Source of the DNA: Osedax fenrisi
Lineage: Eukaryota > Annelida > Polychaeta > Sabellida > Siboglinidae
Assembly (NCBI GenBank): GCA_964019155.1
Contig: OZ025240.1
Location: 40,336,715-40,400,714, forward strand
Reading direction: 5' to 3'
DNA: 64,000 nt
The translations under genes and the position numbers were made by a program. Position 1 is the stretch's first letter, and each line of letters starts with the position of its first letter. Shown piece by piece: positions 1-11,615 of the stretch. A model generated the notes under the pieces. That model was not told where the DNA came from. It worked only from the letters and a program-made list of their open reading frames with translations, and did no database searches.

Positions 1-335
1 TATATCAATATTAATTATTGAATATCAATTTATATTAATAAAAAATCCCAATTTTCATACAAAATATTAACATTTGTTTAGTTTGTATTATTTTAAAAAC
101 AAACAAACAAACAAAAATTGTGTTTAAATTTGTATATTTTTAAAATTTAAATAATATATCAGATTAAATATAAAATAATATTTTAAAATATTGAGTATGT
201 AGGCTTATTATAGCAGATATTATTGATACAAGTAAACATATTTTTTTTTAAAAAGGAAATTAATTAAATACTAGCAATATAATTTAAATACTTAATACTT
301 AATAGACATTTTTTAGAGCTACATATTGGATTTAG
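1..335. other. AT-rich non-coding sequence
   Basis: Mostly A/T with short homopolymer runs. I see no exon-like reading frame, RNA gene or transposon end here. Confidence 0.6.
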
Positions 336-585
336 ACTGACATCGGCCCCCAACGATGTTGGGCCAACATGTCACGTGTCAAACCGAGAGTTAAAATAAA
401 CAATGCGTGTAAGGCTTATATAACATTATAGTAATATATAGTCGAAAGGTATTATGATATTTATGTATATATAAAACACTATTTCTCTTCTAGGTGAATA
501 ATTTACGGTGAAATATAATGAACGCAGCGAAATATTTACTTAAACTCTTGGTTAGATATGTGACTTATCGGGGGCCGATGTCAGT
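336..585. mobile_element. Small inverted-repeat element (MITE-like)
   Basis: The two ends are inverted copies of ACTGACATCGGCCCCC, 250 bp apart, and there is no coding potential inside. The ends are much more GC-rich than the surroundings. The left flank ends in TTTAG and the right flank begins ATTAG, which could be a damaged short target duplication. The short ATG frame beginning at 518 lies inside the element and looks like chance. Confidence 0.65.
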
Positions 586-840
586 ATTAGCACATATTGT
601 AGTAATATATAAATATTATAGAATTATAATATTCAATATCCAAGATAATTCCCTATGTATGTATACATATTGTATTTATACTTATTTTCATTTTACTAAC
701 CTCAATGGAATAAATTAAATTTCTCTTCCCTTGAATAACTCCAGAAAATACTTCCTCACTGAATCATATAACTATTTTTCATATAACATCGTAATCCTAA
801 TATACTAATATAGAGTAGTTATATTAAAAATATATGCGAT

Positions 841-1103
841 GTTGTTCGAAGTGGAGATCATAAAGGACGAGTTGAGGGTTAGAGGTTACATTTTAAATAC
901 GAGTTAATAGTATATATGTATATATTGTATTGGTTTTTGTGGGTTATTTGGTTTAAGTGGGTTTAGTGTTGTCTTGCTGGTATTTTTTAGCTGCATTACA
1001 TGATGTAATTTACATCCCAAAATGATTCTATATAAATTTATTTCGCATTTAAAATTTAAACTTTAACCCTCAACTCGTCCTTTTTGATCGTAATCCGTTC
1101 AAA
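841..1103. mobile_element. Inverted-repeat element with about 60-bp arms
   Basis: A left arm containing AAGGACGAGTTGAGGGTT (about 864-881) is matched by the inverted copy AACCCTCAACTCGTCCTT at about 1064-1081. Similarity extends outward for about 60 bp per arm (GTTCGAA... / ...CGTTCAAAG). There is no reading frame inside. It is most simply a non-autonomous DNA transposon. Confidence 0.6.
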
Positions 1104-1300
1104 GTATTAAGATAATAGGTCTAAAGTGACTAAATTCAAACATTTGTAAATAATACTTAGTATTATAGTAGTATTATACTACTATACTAATTATAGTAAC
1201 TATACTTAATTCAACTATAGATTGTACTAATTATATCGAAATAATATTGGAATATAATGCAATTTTCTATAGTTTAATATTGATTATGAATTTCTTGTGT

Positions 1301-1366
1301 ATCATCATCATGATGATGATATCATTATCATATAATCATCACCACGATCATCGTGACGATGATCAT
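1301..1366. repeat. ATC/GAT trinucleotide repeat, self-complementary
   Basis: Runs of ATC followed by GAT triplets form an imperfect hairpin. This is a simple-sequence repeat with no gene. Confidence 0.7.
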
Positions 1367-4339
1367 TTATAATAACCATGTATACAAACTTAAAGTTTAT
1401 AGTTTATAAAGAATAGTTTTACATGAAAAGAATACTCATATAAGAATTTGTTTTTTATTAATAAAATATATTGACACTTTATACCGAATAGCACCCTCTA
1501 TAGTTGAACTAATATGTGAATTATTCAATATGAATTATAATAATTATTATTATAATTCAATAAATTCAATAATTTATTGCCTTTAATTGGCTGTAAGCAT
1601 ATGTATTTATATTCTACTAATAGTCCTTTAACAAACTTAAATATGTTTAATATATTTAGTAGTCATATATTAATTAAAATAATAACTAATCATTAGCATA
1701 ATCATTATGATAATGTAATATACAGACTATAAAATACTATAAATTATATTTTAAAGCTTTTATTATCGCTCGTATATTTTGTAATCAATTTAAACTGCTA
1801 TTAAAGATTAAATTTAAAATAAATTATTATAGAAAAAATATTAAATATGTAAAATAATATATTATATTTATAACTTTGGAAAATATTTTGAACTGTAAAC
1901 AAATTAATATAATTTATATAAAAACTCAAAAAATTTAATTTTTATTTGAATTATATATACACTGAAAATAAATAAAATCTCATTTAACAGTATCTCATGG
2001 ATCCATAGATATTTATATATTTTTATATTTGGATATATTTACAATACCTCCTATTACCTCGTAAATAGGGTTATATGAGGTATTGATAACAATATATGTA
2101 ATTAATGTCCTCACTATAATGTCAATGAATGAATGAGTATAATCAAAAAAAATATTGATCCAATAGTTCATACCTATTTTCAATATCGATTCAGAGAAAT
2201 ATACTTATATTATACATATATAATATTATTATTTATATAATGTATAATATACATTGTATATGTAATTAAAATCGTAATTATAAATACTTTTTAAATAGAT
2301 AGTTTATTTACATCAATATCTACGATTATTCCGAACATTTTCTAAGATGTATTATTATCCAGTTTGTTATATTATTGATATATAAATATGTACACATACA
2401 TATATGAATTACATGCATATATATTATGTAAAGTATGAGATCTGCCAGTAAAATGATATATAACTCCCCGGGTTTATATATATATATATAATGTTGCTAT
2501 CTCGATATGATATAGAGGTAACGTCACTATTGTATTTCAAATGCATTGAAGCTATCTACAATATTCGTGGGGCTACCTATATACCTAATTATCTATCTCA
2601 GTCATTTATAGTCCACTAAAATCTGAATTCATTTTATTATAAATTTAATGATTTCATATATTACATTTCCTTATCGTATTCCTCTTTACCGACAATTCGT
2701 TTTGATTTGACCTATCACTTTAATTCATATTTATACTTCAATTGCGATTCAAACTCCTGCCTGATTTTTTTCGTCATATTATCTATCTAAGATATACTAT
2801 CTTATAACTACATCGCTCTGGTTCTCTATACTTTTTGATCATATATAATATAACTTAAAATATATTATATATAACTATATATATATATATACTAATATAA
2901 CTACATTACACCTATATATCTATAAGTAATTGCATTCAAATGTATGTAACTAATTAATATATACAACTATATGTATATATATACCAATTTTATAACATAA
3001 AATAATGTTGTTTGCATTGTCCCTACTTTTATACATAATTAAATTTATATAGAATTGTGTGTGTAATTATGTAACTATCTATATATAAACTAACAACGGC
3101 CTTTGTCTCATTTTAATCCCTTTATGACCTATATTAATATGCAATACGCTTCAATATAGTACACATATTCAATATTGTTATGTCACTAAAATTACAGTAG
3201 TATATATTTAGTAAATAGTGTAGGATATACCTACATGATATAAACAAAGCCTTTTGATATAACTAAGTGTATATAAATTTGCATATATATATAACATATA
3301 GTATACAATGGCGTCCTTGTTATTAGTAATAACTTATTACCAACAATGCCCTCGTCTTCACCCATGCTTCCTGTAATAGCCACACCTCTATGGATTACTA
3401 GATTTAACATACACCTATAGTATAGCCATCATCTACTCTTCCAGCATTCACACGTGATGATGTATAGTGGACGGCTGCAACATACAGCTATTAACTATAG
3501 CCTAGTTGTATATATTTAACATTGGATAATACAATATAGAATTAATGAATTAAATAAGTATATATAAATTATCATATGTGGATGTATGTATTTGTGTGTA
3601 TATCATATACAGTATATGTATATAAAAATAAATCTGTATGTATTTTTATGCAAGGTATATATGAATCGGGATTAATTTGTATACACATTATATTCTATGC
3701 ATAGATGTTACAAGTTCAGAATATGTTAGCATATGCAGTAGAACATGACGATCTAAGAACACCCATATTAAACTCTCGAAATATTCAGCTGTCAATTACC
3801 TACCAGACACACGAATGTGAATTTATAAAGTGTACCGCCCTTTATGTATAGCCTTCTATTTCTCACCTTACTATTTTATTTTTATCACCAACGATACGTT
3901 CTAAACCCCTCTATTAAAACAATGTATTCACCTTGTTGTTGATCTAATTAAAAACTTTCAGATTATCCACTAATATATGTGTTAGTGTGATATTCAGTTT
4001 TAATATTTTCATATATTAGAATACCATTATCTCTTAATTAATAAGTGCAAACTACATACAAATATAGCTATTATCTAATAATAAAAGACTACTAAATTCC
4101 TTAGACTACCTACTCAATATCTATATATATATATACTTCCACTTCTTCTTTACCAAAGTATTCTTTAAACAGTGTGATTATATCTTCCTCCCATGATTCT
4201 AAAAAAGTGGGTTTTTTTGTTGAGGGAAAGTTATACTTTATTAATTACATCTCATCCATTACCTAATATCTTCATTTCATTTATTTTGAATAAAGAAAAC
4301 AGGGAAGTAACTTTACATAATTAATGCTCTATAGAGACC
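1367..4339. other. AT-rich intergenic sequence
   Basis: About 3 kb with frequent TATA runs and no exon-like frame on either strand. It contains one copy of a short palindromic motif (2043-2094, listed separately). A slightly less AT-rich patch near 3300-3480 has no recognisable content. Confidence 0.55.
2043..2094. repeat. Short palindromic motif, AATACCTC...GAGGTATT family
   Basis: An imperfect palindrome begins CAATACCTCCTATTACCTCG and ends GAGGTATTG. Similar palindromes occur at about 28180-28233 and 32204-32250, which points to a small dispersed family. Confidence 0.5.
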
Positions 4340-4780
4340 TATATTGCTCTCATGAGCTTTTGGTTTTTGATGCGGAGCCGATACTTTAATTTTCGGAAAA
4401 AAACGAGCCCGAGCCGAAAGTATAGCCAAACGAGCCGAGTTGAGACTTTTACAAAACATTACCGAGCCGAAAGGATGCTTTTTTGAAATTACATTTTAAT
4501 ACTAATTTTTATATATTTCACATTTACATAAATTAAAACAAAATAATCGGCACCAACTTCAGTGAATAATAATGTAAATTTCATTTAGTGGTAAATAATA
4601 CCGCTCTTTTTGATGCCGATCCGAATCTTTAATTTTCGGAAAAATGCCGAGCCGAGACTCTATCCAAATAAGCCTGAGCCTAGCCGACACTAACAAAATG
4701 AGCCCGAACCGAATTGAGACTTTAGGTAACTGAGACTGCATCATGCTTTAGATTTGAGCATCATCAACATCACTAGTCTG
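4340..4780. mobile_element. Dispersed repeat with GAGCCGA motifs, two damaged units
   Basis: Two adjacent stretches (about 4365-4480 and 4610-4775) share GATGC..GA.CC..., TTTAATTTTCGGAAAA and GAGCCGAG-type motifs. The second ends TAACTGAGACTGCATCATGC...GAGCATCATCAACATCACTA. A better-preserved relative lies at 25576-25768. It is probably a non-autonomous hAT-type element; the left end is not clear. Confidence 0.55.
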
Positions 4781-5092
4781 AACTATGTTAGATCAGTTAT
4801 TTACCAAACTATTTATATAATATATATAAAGTTAAATAATATAATTAATGTTTACATTTATATTACCTAATAGTTATAATATCCGATAATATTTATATTT
4901 GTTTATGCAATTAAAATATAAATATATAGAAAAAATATAAAAAGTAAATAAATAATAATATCGATCATAGATTTATTAATTCGCGAAATAAACTACAATA
5001 ATAACTAATATTAAATATAAAAAAAATAATGTACTAGTTTATACAAAAAATGAACCTAAAAATCCTAACATTACCGTAATATTACCTAAATG

Positions 5093-5345
5093 TTATATAC
5101 CACCTATCGCGACGAAAATACGTGAGTCTGAATGTGTCTTTTGGCGACCTATGGAGGCGTAGCGGGGGCGAGGGGTTAGAACGAGGTCAACAACGATCTT
5201 AAACGCTAACCATATAGTCTGTGGTCCACTGTAAAGGAGTGCGGCACTTCTTCCATTGACAGCGGGGCAGTTTAGAGTGAGATCGACGGATGTGATGCAT
5301 GAGGAATGTCCGGCTCGCGAATGTATTGCCACACTTTCCATACTA
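5093..5345. other. GC-rich island of unknown origin
   Basis: About 250 bp are much richer in G+C than the surroundings. An 82-codon frame is open on the minus strand (5341 to 5093), but its product matches no family I know and no splice context is evident. The block ends exactly where the 34-bp minisatellite starts. It could be a fragment of an insertion, a horizontally acquired piece or a relic exon; nothing decides between these. Confidence 0.35.
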
Positions 5346-5351
5346 CAACGA

Positions 5352-6400
5352 TCATAGTGATAGAGGTTAATTCATTAATGATTACTCATAGTGATAGAGG
5401 TTAATTCATTAATGATTACTGATAGTGATAGAGGTTAATTCATTAATGATTACTGATAGTGATAGAGGTTAATTCATTAATGATCACTCATAGTGATAGA
5501 GGTTAATTCATTAATGATTACTGATAGTGATAGAGGTTAATTCATTAATGATTACTCATAGTGATAGAGGTTAATTCATTAATGATTACTGATAGTGATA
5601 GAGGTTAATTCATTAATGATTACTGATAGTGATATAGGTCAATTCATCAACTATTACTGATAGTGATAGAGGTAAATTCATTAATTATTACTGATAGTGA
5701 TAGAGTTTAATTCATTAATGATTACTGATAGTGGTTAATTCATTAATGATTACTGATAGTGATAGATGTTAATTCATTAATGATTACTCATAGTGATAGA
5801 GATTAATTCATTAATGATTACTGATAGTGATAGAGGTTAATTCATTAATGATTACTAATAGTGATGGAGGTTAATTCATTAATGATTACTGATAGTGATA
5901 GAGGTTAATTCATTAATGATTACTGATAGTGATAGAGGTTAATTCATTAATGATTACTGATAGTGATAGAGGTTAATTCATTAATTATTACTCATAGTGA
6001 TAGAGGTTAATTCATTAATGATTACTGATAGTGATAGAGGTTAATTCATTAATGATTACTGATAGTGATATAGGTCAATTCATTAATTATTACTGATAGC
6101 GATAGAGGTTAATTCATTAATGATTACTGATAGTGAGAGGTTAATACATTAATGATTACTGATAGTGATAGAGGTTAATTCATTAATGATTACTGATAGT
6201 GATAGAGGTTAATTCATTAATGATTACTGATAGTGATATAGGTCAATTCATTAATTATTACTGATAGCGATAGAGGTTAATTCATTAATGATTACTGATA
6301 GCGATAGAGGTTAATTCATTAATGATTACTGATAGTGATAGAGGTTAATACATTAATGATTACTGATAGTGATAGAGGTTAATTCATTAATGATTACTCA
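5352..6400 (+). repeat. Minisatellite, 34-bp unit, about 31 copies
   Basis: The unit reads TGATAGTGATAGAGG followed by TTAATTCATTAATGATTAC. It is repeated head to tail without spacers. Most copies are identical or differ at one or two positions (C for G at position 2, TATAGGTCAATTC variants, GCGATAGAGG variants). Two monomers are internally shortened, near 5726 and 6127. Variants are dispersed through the array and the array is abruptly bounded, as expected from unequal exchange or slippage. Each unit contains the near-palindrome TTAATTCATTAATGATTA. Confidence 0.95.
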
Positions 6401-6535
6401 TCGCGTAGAAGGATCTAGTGTACAGGGCTGCTGTGTTTATTTATAGTTTAGGGATATGTGTTAAGTTCATAATAAATCTATAGTTATAATGATGTCTCTG
6501 TATTTATGAGAATATGCTGGCATAAGTTTAACTAC

Positions 6536-6785
6536 CTGTGTAGCCCAGCTGGCTAAGGCGACAGACACACAATCGGTAGGACGCGGGTTTAATCCCCGTC
6601 CCATCCAATAAAATAGTTCTTGGAACTATATTTAGAAGTGATCTTATATAAGTGTTTATAAAAAAATGATCAGCTCTCATTAAAATGATAGATACCTTAA
6701 TATGATATCGGCTTTGAAGGGACATCAGATCCATTTGGTTATATGTAAAAACTAAGTTCCTCTATGAGATGAAAGGATTCCACTT
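6536..6785 (+). mobile_element. tRNA-derived SINE, copy 1
   Basis: The head has an RNA polymerase III A-box-like segment (TAGCCCAGCTGGCTAAGGCG at 6541-6560). A B-box-like segment follows about 40 bp on (GCGGGTTTAATCCCC at about 6583-6597). A body of about 190 bp ends near CCACTTATATACCA. The same head and body recur at 25926-26190, so this is an interspersed family and not a single tRNA pseudogene. The tRNA of origin cannot be named with confidence. Open frames on the opposite strand are chance. Confidence 0.8.
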
Positions 6786-6899
6786 ATATACCATTAACTA
6801 TAGGAGAATTATCATGCTTAACATTTGTATTCATTATTTAACATTAAGATAACAAATATTCACTAATAACCTATAGTAATAACTAGTTTTAGTTATGTT

Positions 6900-7230
6900 C
6901 TGTCTACTAGAGGTACAAGCACAACTTAATTCGATGTAAGCCAAAGCACTGCACACGAAACAGATGGAGACAATCCAAAACATCATCTTAAAGAACGACT
7001 GCGAAAAGAAGACGAATTACGAACAATGATGACAGTCCGAGAAGGATGGTAAGTAATTGCAAGGTAGATCTGGTCGACTGAGACATAAATCTAAAGTAAG
7101 TAAGGTACTAGGTGCGGGTGTACCTAGCGAGAAACTAACCTGACACTTGATCATCAGCGGGGTTATACGGATTCCTCTACACACGCCTCGAGTATTCGAA
7201 CAGTAAATCTACAATCGGTGTACAATTCCA
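6900..7230. other. Less AT-rich block, unexplained
   Basis: About 330 bp of more balanced composition. On the plus strand, 6961-7052 is open with charged residues followed by TAAGTAA; on the minus strand a short frame opens with a hydrophobic N-terminus. Neither matches a family I know. It may be a relic exon or transposon fragment. Confidence 0.3.
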
Positions 7231-7308
7231 CGTTAGTAGCACATATAGATTATAGTTATAGTTTGTTATTCTATCGTAATATATACGAATAATTATGTTA
7301 ATTTCAAG

Positions 7309-7320
7309 ATATATATATAT

Positions 7321-7366
<46 letters not shown>
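7309..7366. repeat. (TA)n microsatellite
   Basis: A nearly pure TA dinucleotide run. Similar runs occur throughout the window, for example 11577-11612, 15570-15624, 17262-17292, 26411-26558 and 58650-58684. Confidence 0.95.
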
Positions 7367-7801
7367 TAACGATTCCATTATTAATATGCACATTTGAAAG
7401 GGGTTGTTTGTAACTTCCGAAAAATATTTGCTTTGTATTGAAAAGCTGTATTATGAATGTATATATTATTATATATTTATAATTAATAATATTTTAGCTA
7501 TTTAACCTATTAGATATTGTATTTTAATTTATACAGATGTTATAGATAATTTTAATAATATAGTTTATTAATGTTTAAATAATTATCATAAAAATATGTG
7601 TTTTAAATACAAATTATTATAAAATATGTGATATAAAATATTATTTTAATAAATAAAAAATCCATGTATTTATAGTATATATGTGTAATAATATAATTCA
7701 TATTAATTATTTCAATGTAAATATAAATATAATAATATTTTTAGTATAAATTGATAATTTAAATATATGTAAATAAAGTAATATTGTAGAATAAAGTGTT
7801 T

Positions 7802-7849
7802 TTAGTCAGTATTATACGTTGCATCGATGCGCCGATCAGTTCTCCAATA
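7802..7849 (-). CDS. WD40-like gene, exon 12 (C-terminus)
   Basis: The acceptor is TAGAATAG. In phase 0 it encodes YWRTDRRIDATYNTD and then stop. A second frame (beginning IGELIGASMQR) is also open here, so the exact C-terminus is uncertain. Confidence 0.45.
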   Translation of the reverse strand, partial: YWRTDRRIDATYNTD

Positions 7850-10800
7850 CTATTCTACTATAAGATGTTTAAAATGTATGTTTTAACATATATTCATGTA
7901 TACAATAATACATGTACCTTATTATCCACAGTGGAGATACTACCGTCTTCCTTTGAAATAAACATAGTGTCTCCGTATTCTCCAATCGATATTATAGTCG
8001 ACTTATACATAAATTCAAAGAGTATTTCATTTTTCTATTTAAATTATAAAACAATGTATGCTATAGGTAAAATATATACATATATTTATGTTATACATAG
8101 TTATAATAAATTAGTTGGTGAGTAAGTATAATAAAATTAATAAAATTATTATTAATTATAATTTATGAATAAAAAATAATAATTTATAATAACATATATA
8201 ACTCTACACTTTTACAATTTAATTTAACATTACATTTAGTTATTTTTATAATATTTATATATTTGTTTTTATAAGATTAATATTATGAGATTTAACTTGA
8301 ATATTACATTGTTTCAACAATAATACATTATAAACACAATTAAACCATGTTCGCACCTACAAATCTGGCTCAAATTTCCAGATTAGATAGTCAGATATCG
8401 GCTACTTGAGATTATTTCTTTCAAATTAGTGAAACCTTATTTCAATTTTTTAAATTATTTTTAATTATAGCCTGATATTTAGTAAATGTTCAAAAAATGA
8501 AAATTTGAAGTAGCCGATATCTGGTCATAAAAATCTGGGATTAAATCGAATCCAAATTTGTATTCAAGATTCGGCTTAACGGTGCTTAATGGTGCTATGA
8601 GGGGCTGGAGAACCTCCAAATCGTAGATGTTCACGTTACAGCCGTAGCCAGCAAACAGATATTTCCCAGTGACCTTCATGTGTCGTACATCGAAGGCACT
8701 CTTAGTGATGTGGTGGGGCTTCATTGTTATTAGGCTACGGGGATTCCTAGGTGTGATTCGCGTGATTAAGTATTAACCACACGCGTGCATGGATACTCAT
8801 TGTCATCGATGTTGATATTTATCAAAAGAGTTATTGAGTTTTTATTTAATATATATATATATATATCATAATATATTAATGTAATGTATTTATTCAGCAT
8901 AACATTAGATAACTAATGCAATATTTTGATTTTTTGAATGAAAAATATTATTTTATTTAGTAATATTTATCACTTATTTAAAATGTACAAATATAATATA
9001 TAATGTAATAAATGTTTTCAATATGTAGAGAAGAAGTAGATATTACAATATTGTACTAGTCAAAGATAATGAGTCATCGGTTAAAAGAGATAAATAGAGT
9101 GTTTGAGTTTGGATATTACTATTTTTTTAATACGATATAGATTATTTTTTATATATAGGTATACATATTTTAAAATCTATTCCCAAACAGATACTATCGG
9201 ATCAATTCTCTACGACGGAGTAAGTCTGCGTACACGCGTTACCTTATCGTTATCTGATTGTCGGTGGCGCACAAGATTCTATGTTCATTGTTGGCCTTGA
9301 TGTAGCCTACGATGCAGTTGATGTGTTTAACGTCTGGCACGTCGACCTCACTCTCGATATCTTTGTTCTGTGGTGCCGACGGTAAGTTATGATTCACGAT
9401 GACATGCGGTGTGTGTGATGTTACCAAGACTTGTTTAGATAGATAGATAGATAAATATATAGTTTATAGAGTGTTGAATACACACACAATGATTTAGTAA
9501 TAAGTAATAAATGACAACACAGAGTTGTGGTTTACGACATGAATGATGAAATAGCCATTCGATTATATAAGAATATACGTTTCCGCGTTGAAATATAATC
9601 GATCGATCGACTAATCACATCGAAATATTACTTCGTAAATAGTATGTACATATAATAATGGTTAATGTAATGGATATATCCGTATATAGTTATATATATA
9701 GGTATAAGACTAACTCTATCACGCTAATAATACAGGTAATACTACCTCCGTTTTCTACCAATAACACCGAGAACAGTTATCTCTAATAGGGATAGGTAAC
9801 GTAGTAACATATTCTATCTATACGAATACGAACAAGATCCTTGAATTTCACCAAACAGCACATACCGTCCACTTTCTTAGCCGCCAGATAGATTGACTTT
9901 TCGCGGAATAATTCGGTCATGTGATTTATGGAGCCTTCGTTATTGATCTCGTGAAGTGGGAATGCTGTCTGTTATCGGTGCAGTGGTTAAAATAATACAT
10001 TAACATGGGTTTATGTGTATTATTATATACATATAGATATATGTGTGTATTGAATTAACGTACAAAATAGAAATTTGTGTAACTAGCTTTTACTAAAGTT
10101 TTTTATTTAATTAACTTATTTATATTAATTAAATATATCCTATTTTATACAATATTGAGTTTATGTTTACTCTTATGTTCTCTATTTTATATAGCTTCGC
10201 TGCCCTACCATAAGAATAATTATTCTTAAAAATATATTATATTTCTAAATATAAATAAACAATAAATATATTCTAACGTTTTCAACATAATATAATAATA
10301 AATTGTTGTGAGCAAATAAACTAGTTATATGATCTCTTTTGGTCTCTTAGTCACGAGTAGACATAACTTACCTATTGGCTACATTATTTTAGATCATATT
10401 ATTATTTAAACTCGTAGTTTTATTACCGCATTTAATTCACTATTTTATGTCTAATTACCTGATTTATACCGTAACTAACCAATGATGCGATATTTTAAAT
10501 AAATAAATAATATATCTACTCTATTCTTCACTATGTATTAACATTTTTTACCTTATTTACATATTTTCGCTAACTTCAAATTTTCCTTCTAAAATCACAT
10601 TTAACATTATAACTTAACGTTATAATGCTAATATCACAATAGTAAGAGAGTTTTTACGTTTTGTGGATCCTTGAAATGTATTTTATTTAATAAAATAATT
10701 ATTTAATATATAAATATATGAATATTTATGAATATATATATATATAACCTGTACATTAAATAGAATTATTTTACCAGTAACAGATGAAGTCAATAATTTA

Positions 10801-11570
10801 TATATATTCTGTATTATAAGACCACATATTGATGAATTATGTCCTAAATATGAACAATTTTCTATATATTTCTTCATCTGCAATATATAAGAATTATTAT
10901 TATTATAATTTAGATACTGTTTATTATTATTATAATATTAAATAAATAAATAAAATTAAAAAAATAATATATAACTTATATCAATTATATATATATAGAT
11001 TTTTAAAATGGAAGACCACAAATTTAAATTATTCTATTTTAAATTTATATATGATTTTACTGCCTCTATCGTATTGCCACTCAATTGTTAATGCAAATTC
11101 TCTAAATCGATGATATATATATACCATTTTTGTTGGTTTTATTATTTTAAATAAAATCCAAAACCTGGTTTATATGCTTTTCATTTGTATAGTTTATGTG
11201 GTTTTTTATACTAATTTTTTATATTTTTATTTTTCAAAATCTATACAGTATAACTATACATAGTATATACTAACAAAATAATTAATAAAATAACTACTAT
11301 AATATAAATAATAATATAATAATAATGAATAAAGTGCACAATATAAAATATATTATTAATAATATATTTAATGATATTAGTAATAAATTAATATCATATA
11401 ATTTGTTCATAAAGATCAAATTATATTTGAAATTAAATCTTATTTTTTACATAATAATAATTAATATAATTATACTAGCATTTTTATACAATTTATTATA
11501 TAAAATAATTTATTAATTATTATTTATATCACTATAATTATAACTAAAATAGCCATATTATAATATATAA

Positions 11571-11615
<45 letters not shown>

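Noticed and set aside
5352..6400. CRISPR array
   Set aside because: The 34-bp units abut with no spacers and the context is an animal genome; it is a minisatellite.
5352..6400. Array of tet-operator-like sites
   Set aside because: AGTGATAGAG resembles part of a tetO site, but the rest of the unit differs and no such regulator is expected here.
6528..6734. 68-codon minus frame near 6.6 kb
   Set aside because: It lies antisense to the SINE and is not conserved in the second copy.
8479..8724. Exon 10 frame to 8479 as the end of the WD40-like gene
   Set aside because: Splicing at 8581 adds another blade-like exon in phase, and the extension is inside a repeat.
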